A DNA stretch of 64,000 bases from Physcomitrium patens (GCF_000002425.4 NC_037254.1:18591501-18655500); one strand, 5' to 3'. Positions 36,701-49,789 are shown, counted from the stretch's first letter. Notes: generated from the sequence alone by a model not told the origin. Made by a program: numbers and translations.

Positions 36701-38344
36701 TCCATTCTTGGGTTTTCAATGGACGGATTGTGCGCACCCAATGAAAAACTGATCCGGGTTCATGGTTTGCAGGAAGGGAAAGTTCGCTAAAATTATCCAG
36801 GCGATCCTTATTGCTCTCGTCACCTCAATTTGCAGTTTTGGACTTCCATTTCTTGCTAAATGTCAACCTTGTCCAGACCATCTTACTATTCCTGGAGAAA
36901 AGGCGTGTCCTACCTACGGCCGTGCTGGCAACTTCAAGAATTTCCACTGCCCCGATGGTAGTTACAACGATTTGGCAGGCCTTTTCTTTAACACAAATGA
37001 GGATAGTGTGAGAAATTTGTTCAGCAAGGGGACTAATGGAGAGTTTCAGTTCAGCTCCCTTTTTGTATATCTGACATCCGCATATTCACTTGCGCTTCTC
37101 ACATATGGTACTGCGGTACCGTCTGGGCTGTTTGTCCCGGCTATTCTGTGTGGGGCTACATATGGCAGAATTGTCGGCATGATTATGGGATCATTTTACG
37201 TAAATGGTCATATGGATGAGGGGGTTTACGCTCTCCTAGGAGCAGCATCATTCCTTGGAGGCTCCATGCGGATGACTGTCTCCCTTTGCATTATATTGCT
37301 GGAGCTGACAAATAATTTGCTGTTGCTTCCTCTGATCATGCTCGTGTTGTTGATATCGAAGACCGTGGGAGATGCTTTCAACGATGGTCTTTACTCTCTG
37401 CATGTGCATATCAAGGGGATTCCTTTCCTTGAAGCTCATCCTCCTCAATTTATGAGCCATCTGACTGCACGCGATGCTATTACTCGACCGTTGATTTGGT
37501 TTTCGAAAGTTGAACGTGTTGGAACAATTGCTGAGGTTTTGCGTAGCACAAATCATCACGCTTTTCCTGTAGTGGATGACGACGTTGAATGTAGTGGGAA
37601 ACCAGTATTTTTTGGCCTTGTTCTGAGGTCTCATTTATTGGTCTTGCTGAAGAAGAAGGAGTTTGCTAAAAATAGGCTCTCTCGATCTGAAGTGCAAAGC
37701 AGTCGCGTTACGGCAGCTGAATTTGCCAAACCTGGCTCTGGCAAGGGGCTAACCATTTCAGATATTGAGTTGACCGTAGTGGAAGAGGAGATGTTCCTTG
37801 ATTTGACGGGTATTGCCAATACTTCTCCGTATACAGTTGTTCACACCATGTCTTTAGCGAAGGCTTACACATTGTTTCGACAGCTCGGACTCCGCCATCT
37901 TTGTGTCATGCCAAGGGCTTCTGAGGTACTCACCAGGACATTGCCCTTTTATGACTCAGTTCTTCGAACTCTGCTCTTTGTTTTGCCCATTTATGAGTTG
38001 AACAGTTCACATTTACAATTGTAGTCTGAAAGCATGCCATCGCACTAAGATTTTGTTCCTCTACGCAGCCAGCTTTCGTTTAGGTCTCTGGGGAATCTTC
38101 GTTGGGTGCATGTATTTCCACAGTTCTCATTTTGAGCTTCATTTGAAAGGCAGATATGAACGGATAAATGATACTCACAGTATCGTGTTCTGATTGATCT
38201 TTCTTGCAGGGTCAACCTATAATTGGATTATTGACACGACATGATTTTATGTCAGCATATCTTCTGAACCTCTATCCTCACTTACGACAGAACAATTACA
38301 CAAAGATTCAAGCTTTTACCTCCAAAAGAGATGAACAGCTGTAG
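33718..38344 (+). CDS. CLC-family anion channel/transporter, complete (seven exons)
   Basis: Exons 33718-33911, 34487-34687, 35409-35586, 35831-36093, 36345-36617, 36773-37925 and 38210-38344 join in phase to 799 codons including the stop (798 residues), normal for plant CLC a/b/c/g types. The N-terminal cytosolic part ends in ESLDYE, then LVENELFRQDWRSRKK and a multi-pass membrane domain. The selectivity loop is GSGIPE: Ser, as in chloride-preferring CLCs, where the nitrate-selective AtCLCa has Pro. The gating Glu is in GKEGPLVHVGS and the proton Glu in GVLFALEEV, so a Cl-/H+ exchanger is expected. Two CBS domains follow (about HHAFPVVDDD to the C-terminus, with GLRHLCVMP and IIGLLTRHDFMSAY). 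Plant members sit on tonoplast or Golgi-type membranes. Intron 3 (35587-35830) begins GC rather than GT; intron 2 contains a ~28-bp poly-T. Confidence 0.95.
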
Positions 38345-40547
38345 TTAATTTTTTGAATGTCTGCCTTAAAAAAATTGGCCTGTGTATACAACCATTTAGA
38401 GCTGTTTTGGTGGAAAACAATGATTTGTATTTCCGGAGGATAGAGTAAAGCAGAATTTTTTCTAATTTAGTGATAAATGGATAAGTAGAATATTCATGAA
38501 TTTAATTCCTCATGTACTATTAGAGTTTCCAGGGTAGATAGTTTGCGTTGGCAACGGCCCCGAATGTGAGGCTAATCTATCACTCTGTTAGGTGAGGACT
38601 TTGTATTTAACTCTTTCAGGATCACCAAATCGTTCGAAAGTCCGAAGTCTTCGGTTTGTTGGCCTTTATTTGACGAGCATGTTGTGGTGAACGTCTAATT
38701 ACATTTATTGTATACATGGATAGTTTTCACATTCATCATTGGAGCTCCGGAGAATGCATTGAACCTTGTGATAAATAGGAAATGTTTGTGTGCACCCTCT
38801 GTGCAAAACATCTGTTATCCTTAATTCGTAAGGGACCAATGCCCTCTAGCCAAATTGTCATATTGACGGCTTATAATGGTTGTTTAGTTTCTGTTATTCC
38901 AGTGCAAATGACTGAACAGTCGTTTTTGGTAACGGCGGTTTAAGTTGTCATTCCATAAACAACACGCAAAGCGAGGATTTGCACACCCTTTTGAGATAAT
39001 ATTCATGTTTTTTCAGCCTTTAATTTTTTTTTCCCCTCCGTCTTTTGCGATGTTTCTATACATCTGACAGAAAAGACGGAATTATCGCATAGAGCCAGTG
39101 CTATTCAAACCAGTGCGACACGCTTCTGTCGGATGATGTGAGAACAACTTGCAGCCGCTTGTAAAGCAGGTCGAATTTCGAGTCACACACTCCTCTGTGT
39201 AGAACCTATTTGAGACATGTAGGTCGGCAGGAGAAGCAAAATCTAGTATTGCAGTACTTGCACCATCTACATGAATTGTCTCTAACATAACCACATCTTG
39301 ATTCTCAGCTTCCATTGCTCTTTACACAGCGTCAAATCAGCGTACAATGACGCCTTGATCGCACAGTAAGTCAGGCTGCAAAATATCTGGCACTCTTGAC
39401 ATCATAGAAAATCTTAGTCCACATGTGATCATAAATGCAGTGATGCTGCAATAGGCGACTCGGAATCAGCAACTGAGTTGCGCACCTAAAACAAAGTTTG
39501 CGCCGAATTCTGGATTGGTCCTAATTGCGTAGTCATTCGGGGAGTTGCCTGTGATATCAGGGCCATGTTTGCATCTGATCTTTTAGCCGAGAAAATGGTG
39601 AAGGTCCCCAATCGTCGATCTAACTGGTAGCAAGATTGGAAAGTGGTCCTCTGTTGCAGATTCTGTGAGCAACATGCTGGTATTAAGGTTTAAAATCACG
39701 ACTGCAAGCCATGAGCGTATGATGGTTCATGAAAGCCACCTCCTTTTTTATTCCTTCGCGACGTGGTTACTAATCAATGCACTGCACGCTCGAAAATATC
39801 GGCGATAAATTCGGGATTTGCAGGTGTACCTGCATTCCACCGTTCTCCGCATATTGGGCTCTTCATCAAGACCTCAATATGCCCTCATTCCGCTTTCAAG
39901 GGTCATTAACTTCGCTGCCTGCAACCTGGTTTCACAAGTCTCTGGGTGGTCTCTCGTTTCTTCTCGTCGGCATTCTGATGTTCCAAACTTGTCTAATTCA
40001 GCACCATTTTTCAAAGAAGAATTCTAACTGGGTGCAATTAGTTCCATCTCCTCAATTGAATTCAAGCAGTTATTGCATTACACCATCTCAAACATTCTGA
40101 ATTAACGTGCGTGTTTTAGCCCGAATTTGCCTGAATTCAGGTTGCTGATACCGTTAGATGGTTCTCTTGTGAATGAATCGACTGGATATTTGTCGGATGC
40201 ATAGTATCAAAATCAGGCTATGACAGTAATCTCCAATTTTGTTCTATAGTTGATCCTTGCGAAAGTAAAGAGAACTTGAGATTTTGATGATGACAATTAC
40301 AACCTCTGAGGCTAAGGGTGTGGGAATAAAATAGCACAAAATATATTCAACTACGGGACCTGAAACAGGTCTACTTTTATATATGCAAGTATTCGGGTTA
40401 ACACTAACACAGGTGAATGAATGTATCTTTCATCTATGAGAGTCTATGCCAACATGCCCTCTTACTCTGGAACAGTAGAGAACGCAGAAGATTAAAGAAA
40501 ATCCTATCAACATTCTGACTATTCTAATATGAGCGGTAGACTGAGCT
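38345..40547. other. Spacer downstream of the CLC gene
   Basis: It should contain the CLC 3' UTR. No coding region is recognisable. The frames at 39082-39315 (-) and 39777-40100 (+) have no family features. Confidence 0.55.
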
Positions 40548-41231
40548 ATGGAGGTTCATTTGTTTATAATTATACTTATGCTGTTATTATTGATGATTGA
40601 GAAGCTGGTGGTGATTACGATAACACTTGAAGAGTGTTGCTGTTGGATCGCCGTATTGATTTCCTTGTTGTGCTGGGTTTGTGAAAGAGGCGGTGTGTTT
40701 CCTTGTCCTGAATGTCATGCGCTACAGACAGAGGAGATATCTGGTGTCTGTGATTTGAGCTATTCAGTGTCTTCTCTTCCTGTGAGTGAGTTTGCACAAG
40801 ATGTGTGTCCGAGCTCCAGTCCTTTTGTTCAAGATGTTGATTTGGAGATTCAAGAAACATCTGATTTTAAAGATGATGTAGCTAGGAAAATTCAGAAACA
40901 AGAATTAGCAGCAGAAATTGGAAAAGAAATGGATAGTTTTGTCGTAGAAGTTCTTAAGATCGTTTTGGAAGAAATCGAGAAGGGAGCTCTTGATTTATGT
41001 TCCGTGTCAAAGGAGCAGCTAACCAGTGTCATTATTCCTCAATTGATAGAGAATCTAAATTATTCAGATGAGGTTTAAAAATTGCAGAATAATTTTAGAA
41101 AAGTGTGTCGATTGTGGAAGGACTTCATACTGGAACATGAGCAGTGGCTGTGTAATCAGAAAGGGTACATTGATCAGTTGGCTACCATTTGTGATGAGGA
41201 TATGTGGAGGATGAAGGCCGCTGTTCACTGA
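40548..41231 (+). pseudogene. Unidentified gene fragment with an in-frame stop
   Basis: From ATG 40548 a frame runs to TAA at 41076-41078, then continues in the same frame without interruption to TGA at 41229-41231. The second half looks like real protein: an acidic, helix-prone stretch (KQELAAEIGKEMDSFVVEVL, then VSKEQLTSVIIPQLIENLNY) before the TAA, and FRKVCRLWKDFILEHEQWLC and ICDEDMWRMKAAVH after it. The first ~50 residues are hydrophobic and Leu/Ile-rich and may be non-coding AT-rich sequence read by chance. I do not recognise the family. The fragment abuts the 3' end of a minus-strand copia remnant. Options are a decayed gene, a 3' exon of a larger gene, or host sequence captured by a transposon. 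Confidence 0.5.
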
Positions 41232-41239
41232 TGTCTATC

Positions 41240-44200
41240 ATCAAACTAAATAGTTAGTCAGTATTTGAATGTATTGTTGGCTCAACAATATTATGATAGT
41301 TGCATAATTGTAATCTTTGTCTAAATTATTGAAATAAAGATATTCCTAAGGGCTTAGTGAAGAAATCTGTATTTTGTTCTATGGATGAAACAAATTGAAG
41401 GTGTATATCTATACTTATAATTCTTTTAGAAGTGAAGTGATAATGTGCCATGATATGTTTTGTACGTTGATTTATATCTGGATTGGTTGCTTTTTTCATA
41501 TTGGCTTCATTATCACATTGAATGATGACATGTCAATTTATTTTGAGACTAAGATCATTGATTAATTTTTTTAGCCAAGCTGATTCTCTTGTTGTTGTAG
41601 AAAGAGCCATGTATTTAGCCTTAGTAGAGCTGAGGGTGACTGTTTATTATTTCTTTGACATATAGGTTACATGTAGTTGATCAAGACTAAAAATAAATCA
41701 TGTTGTGATTTTCTATCTTTAAGATCCCTTGTCCAATCAACATCTACATAACTTGAGATGTCAAGGTGAGCATATAGTTTGTAAAGAATTCTAAAATGTT
41801 GAGTGTCTATTCAATATCAAAAAATTTGTTTACAACTTGAAGATGAGAAATATGAGGTCTTGCCATAAATTTAATGCAAATTCCTATGGCATAGGATATA
41901 TCAAAGCAAGTATATTGAAGTTGAATTAATTTTCTAATAAGTGATTGATATAGTTTTAGATCACAGAATGATATTTTTAAGTTAGTTTGTACTTTTAATC
42001 TTTCAACTATAGGAGTGGAGATAGATTAATAGTCTGTCATACAAAATAGTTTTAGTATTTGAATAAGATATGCTCTTTGAGTAAAAGAAATTCCTTGTGG
42101 GACTTGTATACACTCAGCTTTTAGAAATAAAGTCATATCTCTTTCCTTTAATTCTAACATTTTAAAAAAAGATTTGAGTTGTTGTTTGAATCATTTGATC
42201 TGATTTAAATAATTGCTTGTGAAGATGAAATCATCAATATATAGAATAAGAAGCATTTTTTTTTTTTTTTTTTTTTTTTTTTCATATTAAACTACATATA
42301 GGTTATAATTACCTTATCTTTTTGTAAAACCTTGTTTTTTTAAAAAATGTCTATTTTCTTATATCATTGTTTTGGTGCTTATCAAAGTCCATATAATGTT
42401 TTATATAGATGACATACCAAATGTTCTTTGCCTACTATTTCAAAGCCTTGAGGTTGTATAATAAATATTTCATGTTGTAGATCGCTACATAAAAATATTA
42501 TCTTGACATCCATTTGATATAGTAGCAAGGTTCTTTATGCAATAAGAGCTAGTAGCAGTCAAATAATTTTCTATTTAATAATAGGTACAAAGATATCTTC
42601 ATAATCTATTTCTGCCTGTTTTCAAAATCTTTGGCTACTAGTCTAACTTTATATTTTTGTAAGGATCTATTATTCTAAAGTTTTGCCTTAAAAACCTATT
42701 TGGTGCTAATAGGTGTTTTTCCATGAAGTAATTTAGTAGGATTCCGTGTACCATTCTTATAAATCAATGATATTTCTTCTTGCATGGCTTGAGCCTAGTT
42801 GAGTTATATGATTGGTTTTTAAAAATTGGTTGGTTCTATGGATAGCTCAGAAAATCCAACAAAATATTCTTAAAGCCATGTAAGTAGATGGCATGACCAT
42901 TCGCTTTGATTCATAGTTTGTTGTCTTGTTAGTAATCCTTTACTATTGATATGTGGTTTAGTTTTTTGTGGAGGTGAAACATGATTATCAAAAAGAATGA
43001 AAGATGGCCATAAATTTAGATTGTCAATAGAGAATAGATAAGGAGTAGGATTTGGAAAGCAAATATCTTCTAGTATGTTTGGTTGGTTGTACAATGGTTT
43101 AATTAAAGTATCACTTAAAGTTGTTGGAAGGTTTAATATTAAAATATTGGTATGCACAAATTAATGATGTAATAAATAGTATGAAGAGCAAGTTATTGTT
43201 TGTGGAAAATTATTAAAAAGATTGGATAATTTTGAGTCATACAAAGATAGTATTGAATTTTCAACATAAAAAAAAACATAGTCTATCTTTGAGGTGTTTA
43301 AAAAACAATGTTCATTTCAAGTGATGAGAATTTGAATATAACATTGTAAGTGATGAGAATTTGTTGTAAGATGGAAATTTATACTTGATAAGCCTTTGAT
43401 TTGGAATCAATGCTAAGATGTACACCATAATAGATAGCTAGGATAGTTTATTGGCACCAATTTGATGAATATAAGAAATACATCTAAAAATATAAAATAG
43501 GCTAAATTTGGTTTGATGCTTGTGAAGACTTCTTTTAATATGACATCCTGATTTGATTGTATTGGTGTATAATTTATTAACTATATTTTTGTTTGTACTA
43601 CTTCAACCTACAAAAATGTAGGTATCCATCCATTGATTAATATAAAATATACTTTCTTGAGTATCATCATATTTTAGTGTTTAATAACCTTGTTTGTTGG
43701 AGAGTGCAAGTAGTGGATAGGTCTTTGATTATCCCATGTTCATTGAGGTACTCAATAAATTCATTGCTAATGAATTCTTTGCCTTTGTTGGAATATACTT
43801 GGAGCAACTTGCAATCACTTTGACATTTGATTATGGTGTAAATTTTTTAAAATTTGGCAAAAATATCAGCTTCTGAACTAAGAAAGTAGATCCAAGATTT
43901 TGGCTACTATTGTCAATAAGAGCAACAAAAATTATGACTTATCTAATAATGGAACCAAAAAGAAGCTATAAAAATTAGAATGGATGAGTGTAAGTGGTGT
44001 GGTTATTTGATGACTTATTTATTTCAAGATTTTTTGGCAAGTCTATATACCTTTGACACAAGTCATATAAAGTTGAAAAATAATGTTGAAAAATAAAATG
44101 CTAGTAGCAAGAATTTATTTGATCAATATGCATAGATTGTCAAAATTTACATGTTCAAGATGTTCATGCCAAAGTTTAGATAGTCTAGCAATTTTTTTGA

Positions 44201-44990
44201 TCTATATAAGTGAGTGAGTGAATTTTAATTTCATGGTCACTAATAAACATAAGAAGCTTATATAGTCTAATTCTATTATCTTGTTGATATGAGATGAAGA
44301 GAGTATATGATTTTATTTGGATTAAGATAATACAAGAAGATCAATTGAATATAATAATATGTCCACCATCTATAAGCTTTTTGATAGATACAATATTACA
44401 ATAAAGACTAAGAACATATTTTACATCTTTGATAGTTTTTATTTCTTCCAAAGAACTGAAAACATAATTGGTCTCTTTCCTTCAATTACATGAATATTTC
44501 TTCTAATTGACATTGTAGAAGATGAATGCCATAGAATTAGATATTGAAATAAGTTTTTATCTCCTAAAAAATGACACAAAGCATCAAAATCAAAGATCAA
44601 ATCAGATTTTATTCCTTGCAATGAGAATATATTAAGAGCCTCATCTAAGAGTTCTTCAAAATGGAATTTTTCATAAGATTTTTCAATTATTCTACTATGT
44701 GAAGACTTAATTGATCAAAAGAAGATTACAAGCTATAATTCATAGTTGAGTATATAAGAAAGTTGATTTCATGAGGAGAAGCTAAAGGCCGCAGTGTTGA
44801 TCTATAATTTAATGGTGGTGCAATATAAAGAAGCATCACTATAGAACAATGATTGTCCATGATTGCTACAATAAGTGCAAAAAAAGATATTAATATTTAT
44901 TTGAATATAAAAAAAAAGATTTATATGACCAATGTTAGTGTAGCATTTAATATGGCATATTGATTGCATTTGGAAGTTGCATAATAAGAA
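41240..44990 (-). mobile_element. Decayed Ty1/copia pol-gag remnant, antisense
   Basis: Read on the minus strand, copia domains appear in order from right to left. A nucleocapsid knuckle remnant lies near 44840-44885, a protease-adjacent region at 44439-44621 and a GAG-pre-integrase motif LWHEHLEHVNFDNL at about 44140-44185. An integrase segment (SNKGKEFISNEFIEYLNEH) is near 43740-43800. RT start (AMQEEISLIYKNGTRNPTKL) is near 42725-42790, the RT active site YIDD at 42231-42242 and RNase H at about 41510-41650 (LSSTKAKYMALSTTTRESAW). The terminal TKPLG region is near 41345. Many stops and frame changes; no LTR was found at the left end. A 27-bp poly-T lies at 42256-42282, beside the RT active-site codons. 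Confidence 0.82.
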
Positions 44991-46844
44991 CATCTTTAAA
45001 CTTGATTTATTGAAGTGATAGATGATGCTTTTTTATTTCAAGCCAAGTGTTAAGTTCTATGAGAGAAGGAATGTTTTGTTCATTACAAATCTGACAAGCA
45101 AGTAGATTAAGCAATTGTAGTAAATAACTATGGATTTTGTGGATAATAGATATGTTTTTTTGTAAATAATCAATGTGTATTAGCTCATATTAGATATTAT
45201 AGATCCAAATCATGAAGATCATCACATCCATGTTTTTGGACATCTATAGACTCTTTAATTTATTGAGCATTACCATTGTGTGAGTAATGGTATTAGTATA
45301 ATACATATTTTTAAGTTTATTTTAAGCAATACATAGTACGGTAATATAACATAACTATATGATAAAAATATAATTAAAAATAATTTTCTAATTAATATCT
45401 AAATATCTTAGTTTAATAATAATTTAATAAATTAAAATGTGGATTTTATAAAAGTATCTTAATTTATTTTCTTATCTTAATAGCTAATAGATTAAAGATT
45501 GGTTTGTAATTTTATCTTTTAAGGTATAGAAATTCTTTTATTATCTTAAAAAGGGCATAAATAGATAAAAATAGGATAAAAAAATAAATAATTAATATAA
45601 TTGATATTAAGATTAAATTGAAGATAGGATCAAGATAAAAAAAATCCCAAGATAGATTAGATTGGTACTCGAAGATCAACCGTTTTTGGAACAAGGTCAA
45701 AATCAGATTTCTAGCCATTAAAATGACCGCCTAGGATAAAATATATGAGCATTTGAAGATTGAAAATTTAAATTGGAGAGCTAGCTTTAAACTAGTTTCA
45801 AAAGCATAAGACTTATTTTCATAAGATTTGAGATGAATTTGTAATTATTATTCAAAATCAAGGTTTATATAAGTGAATTTAGAATTATGCAATACCATTA
45901 GAGTTAGTATTCTTGACTAGTTTGTACAATTGATGTCACATCTATAATTTAAAATTTGATAGTGTTTGGTTGATTGAATGTAGTAGGTGTGCATAAGATT
46001 TTTTATTAATTTAAAAATATAATTGAAAAATATCTAGTTTTTGATACAAGAAAGTATTAGAAGTTGGAAATTTAAAATTGGATAGAATTTCTTTTATATT
46101 TGAAGATTTATTAATTGAAACAACGTAAAATTTAGCATGATATTAGAGGACTTAAAGATCAAGCTATACACCAATTTTGAACTGAAGTTAATAGTTGAAA
46201 AAGGAGAAATCACTATTAGAATATCTACATTAACTTTTAAGTTAGCAGCCAAGTAATACTAGTGCAATTTTTTGGATGTTTTCTTAAAATTTGTAAGTTT
46301 GATTGAGTTGATTTTTTCTAAGCATATAGAAGAATTACAATGGAATTTATGCAAAAAAGTTTGCATCAAGTGGATGGTGAGATAACGAATTATAGCTTAT
46401 TGAAACTCACCAACTAGGATTAGGGCTTATAAAGAGAAATCAAAATTACCTAATTATAAAAGTAATAAGGCAATTGGAATTTGTTTATAGTTGAGGTCAT
46501 TATTATTATTTATTTATTTATTTATTTATTGAATATTTTATATTGACTTTAAGTACTTTTGAATAATGCAATTCAAATTTCTATTCAAACAAATCATTTA
46601 TTTAGTATCATATATAAAAGATATTTTGAAATTCATATCTCATAATGTATATATGTATCTTAAAATTACATAATAAAAAAATTCTCTCATTCATTTTAAT
46701 ATGTTAAATTTTAACATGATAATGTGTTAAAGTTTAATTTGATATCAAAGTAAGCATAGACAGTTTAAAGGAGTTACCTTTAAGTTGCTTAAGAAGCAAA
46801 TATGTTGAGTATTATGAGTTGAATAGTATTTATTGAAAGATGTC
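44991..46844. other. AT-rich stretch, probably the 5' part of the antisense copia or unrelated debris
   Basis: No coding features recognised. It contains an (ATTT)n run at about 46510-46530. LTRs would be expected on this side of the antisense copia, but I could not match any pair. Confidence 0.4.
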
Positions 46845-47340
46845 AATTTATCTCTTACAAATTGGTGAAACCAATAAACTAGTTGGAGAAGAGAATTATC
46901 ACAAGTAGAGATTGAAGTTGAAGACTTTTCTACAAGTTGAAAGTCTTTAGAACCTTACTATTGAGAAGTTCACTCCAGCAATATTTCCATGCATGTACAA
47001 TCAATGTACATGCATGGAAATAAAACTACAAGAGATAAAAATAGAATCAATAAAAATTCTAATTTTTATTGGAAATAATTAATTTGTGAATATATTCATA
47101 AAATATAAAGATCCTATAAAAGCATAGATGCTATTAAAGTGAGAATATAAAAATAGAGACCTTGTTGTGATACTCAATTTCAATTATAAATTATCTATGT
47201 TGAAGTTTCAAAACTTTACCTCTATGGAAGAATTTTTGAAGACTTTGCAAGAAATCAAGAAACAATTTGCAATACTTGGTAAAAAATTTCTAACTAAGAT
47301 TCTTGTCTACCATGAACAAATTGAATTTGAAAATCACTCA
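46845..47340 (+). mobile_element. Copia-type gag remnant, sense
   Basis: Conceptual translation across frames gives INKLVGEENYHK, resembling the 'KLNGxNYxxW' start of copia gag. Farther on, NFTSMEEFLKTLQEIKKQFA resembles the UBN2 capsid helix region. A perfect 18-bp inverted repeat (46982-47022) lies between the two parts. Heavily broken by stops; the link to the RT remnant at 48.7 kb is uncertain. Confidence 0.5.
46982..47022. repeat. Perfect 18-bp inverted repeat with 5-nt loop
   Basis: Left arm 46982-46999 (TATTTCCATGCATGTACA) and right arm 47005-47022 are exact reverse complements, separated by five bases. Confidence 0.9.
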
Positions 47341-48089
47341 TAAAGTAATAATAAAAGTAAGATTAGTTGATTATAGACCTTCTCAACCTTTAAGTCAAAT
47401 TTTTGACCTTCATATATAAGTAAGAGATATAAATTATATGGTATCCTTTTATGTAATACACTTATATGAAGAAGCGGATAGTTGTTCTTTCTTATTAGGA
47501 AGAAGATAGTTGAGGCAATCTAAAGGAGTAACAAATTGGAGAACTTCTAAGCATTATTTTACTTATAGACTTTTAGACAATTGCACAACAACTATAATAT
47601 CTACTCACTTTAGACTTTAATATTTGACTTTATTAAAAGAAATATCAATATTTATATAGGCCAATTAAAATAATTTTATTTAATTCAATTCAAATCAAAA
47701 TATTATACTAGTAAGTTGTATTGGAGCTAGATTATATGAATATAAAAATGAAGATGATTTTTTCAAATAGTTAGAAGAGAATCTTTATGAAGAAGAAGAT
47801 ATTTATTTTTGATTTATAGAAGTAATTGATTGATTAGAACTTGAGGATCCAAATCTTGCAACCTTGGTTGATAATATCTGTATAAATAAAGCTTTTAGCT
47901 TAGAAATTGATGGAATTCAAGTAGATGTTTTGGACACTACCATGAAAGAAGAAACCATCATGCCTTTTTCTTTATAATTCAAACATACTTCCTAAGATAT
48001 TAAAGCTATATATGATATACCTACTTATCTATTAGTACCTAAAGATTGATACTATAGATCCACTAATCCCATATATGTGATAGAATAAG
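47341..48089. other. Unresolved AT-rich segment between retrotransposon remnants
   Basis: Fragments of open frame on the plus strand (for example around 47880-47970) look transposon-derived but match no domain I can name. Confidence 0.35.
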
Positions 48090-48245
48090 ATTGGATCAAA
48101 ATTCCAATAAATCATGATGAAAAAGAACTCAAATATGTTAAGTTTGGATTCCAATTAGGTGAAGAACTTAAAAAATTCAAATCTTTAGTAATGGAATATT
48201 GTGATGTATTTATTTTGTCTTATCAAGATATCAAAATATTAAAAT
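48090..48245 (+). mobile_element. Ty3/gypsy fragment just upstream of RT
   Basis: The translation WIKIPINHDEKELKYVKFG, then SLVMEYCDVFILSYQDIKIL, resembles the segment before RT in gypsy elements ('...LLxEYxDVFAWSYxDM'). It stands directly upstream of copia RT sequence, so this stretch is a mosaic of two element types. Confidence 0.5.
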
Positions 48246-48719
48246 AAATCATAATAAAAAAGAATCTAAAGATATATTTTTAATATTGATAAACAATTCA
48301 AAAGAAGATGATGTATCTTCAACAAAAGAATAAGACATCTAAAATAAGGACTTAGAAGATTTATATTTTTATCTACAAACATCTCAAAAAGCTACAAAAC
48401 CATTATTAGATGTATAGCCATCAATGTCACTTATATCTCTATCTCAAGTAGTATAACTTTTAGTAAGAAGAAAAATAGAAAGATATAAAAAACCTTCTAT
48501 TAAACATCAAGATAGCTAGTTACTTATTATATATTTAAGACAAGATCCTATTGACTACTTTGGAAGTAGAAAGAGACTATATAGTAAGAAATCAAAAGTA
48601 TTAAAAGAAATAACATATAGAAAATATATGATTTATTAAAAAAGAAGAAATCTATAATATACAAGTAGACTTTAAAAAAGAAGGTTGAATCAAAAAAATA
48701 AAAAATAAAAATATGAGGC

Positions 48720-49780
48720 TCAACTAGTTATTCATAGCTTTGAATAATAAAAAAAAGAGGATTTCTTTGAAACCTTTGCTCTTATCATAAGATGAAATAC
48801 TATTATAATAGTCATAACACTATCTGCATCTTACAAATGGAAAATAAAGTTATATAATAAAACTACTTTTTAAAGTGATATTCTAAAAAAAGAGATGTAT
48901 ATGAAAATTCTACTTAATTTTGAAGAATATAAAAATAATAAAAAGGTCTATTGATTCAAAGAAGTCTTGTATAGTCTTTGATAGTATCTTTCTGCTTAAT
49001 ATGGAAGAATCGATGAATATCGATAAAATATTGAATTAAATAAATTAAATACAAATTTTAATTTCTATATTTATTATCATCAAAACTTATATACTCTTCT
49101 ACCTTTATATGTTGATAGTTTAATTATCACATGCAATGATACAAAAAAAATAATTGAATTTGAAAAAATTACAGCCAGAATTTGAAATGATAAGTATGAA
49201 AAAGGTTCAAACTTATTTAGGTATAGAGTTTAAATATTCCAAATATAGTATAACTCTACATCAAAAAAATTAAGTGAATATTATTTTTGATAGATTTGGA
49301 ATGTATAATTGCAATCTTTATCCAACTCTAATGGATGAAGGCTTAAAACTTTAAAATAAAATAGAAAGAAAATTAGTTAATGAAACTAAATATTGAAGAC
49401 TTGTTAGAAGTCTTTTATATCTTTCAAATATTGAAAAATTTGACATAAGCTTTGCAGTTAGTAACATTGATATATATTATAAATTTCTATAAAAAATCTA
49501 TTAGAAAGAAAGAATGTAAATATTAAGATATTTGAAAGAAATAGCTAATTTAAGAATATACTATCTAAAATAGAAGCTCAAAGATCTTATAGCTTATATT
49601 AATGCTGATTGATAATGCGATATTGATTTGAGGAGATTAACTTCAGATCTTCTATACATTATTGACAATTTGTCTTTTGACTAGAGTTCAAGTTATAAAA
49701 TACTATTGGATTATCTAATATAAAGATTGTCAAGATAAATTTCTTGTCCAATCCAAATTACAAGATGGCCTCAATTAAAA
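48720..49780 (+). mobile_element. Decayed Ty1/copia RT and RNase H, sense
   Basis: Successive plus-strand segments match copia RT: EDFFETFALIIR and NTIIIVITLSASYKWKIKLY near 48755-48850, KKVYWFKEVLYSL near 48940-48980, and LPLYVDSLIITCND near 49100-49140, where YVDD has become YVDS. RNase H appears as RLVRSLLYLSN and ISFAVSN (49395-49470) and LIAYINAD with CDIDLRR (49585-49640). Stops occur every few tens of codons. No LTRs were identified. Confidence 0.75.
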
Positions 49781-49789
49781 ATTTCTTGT

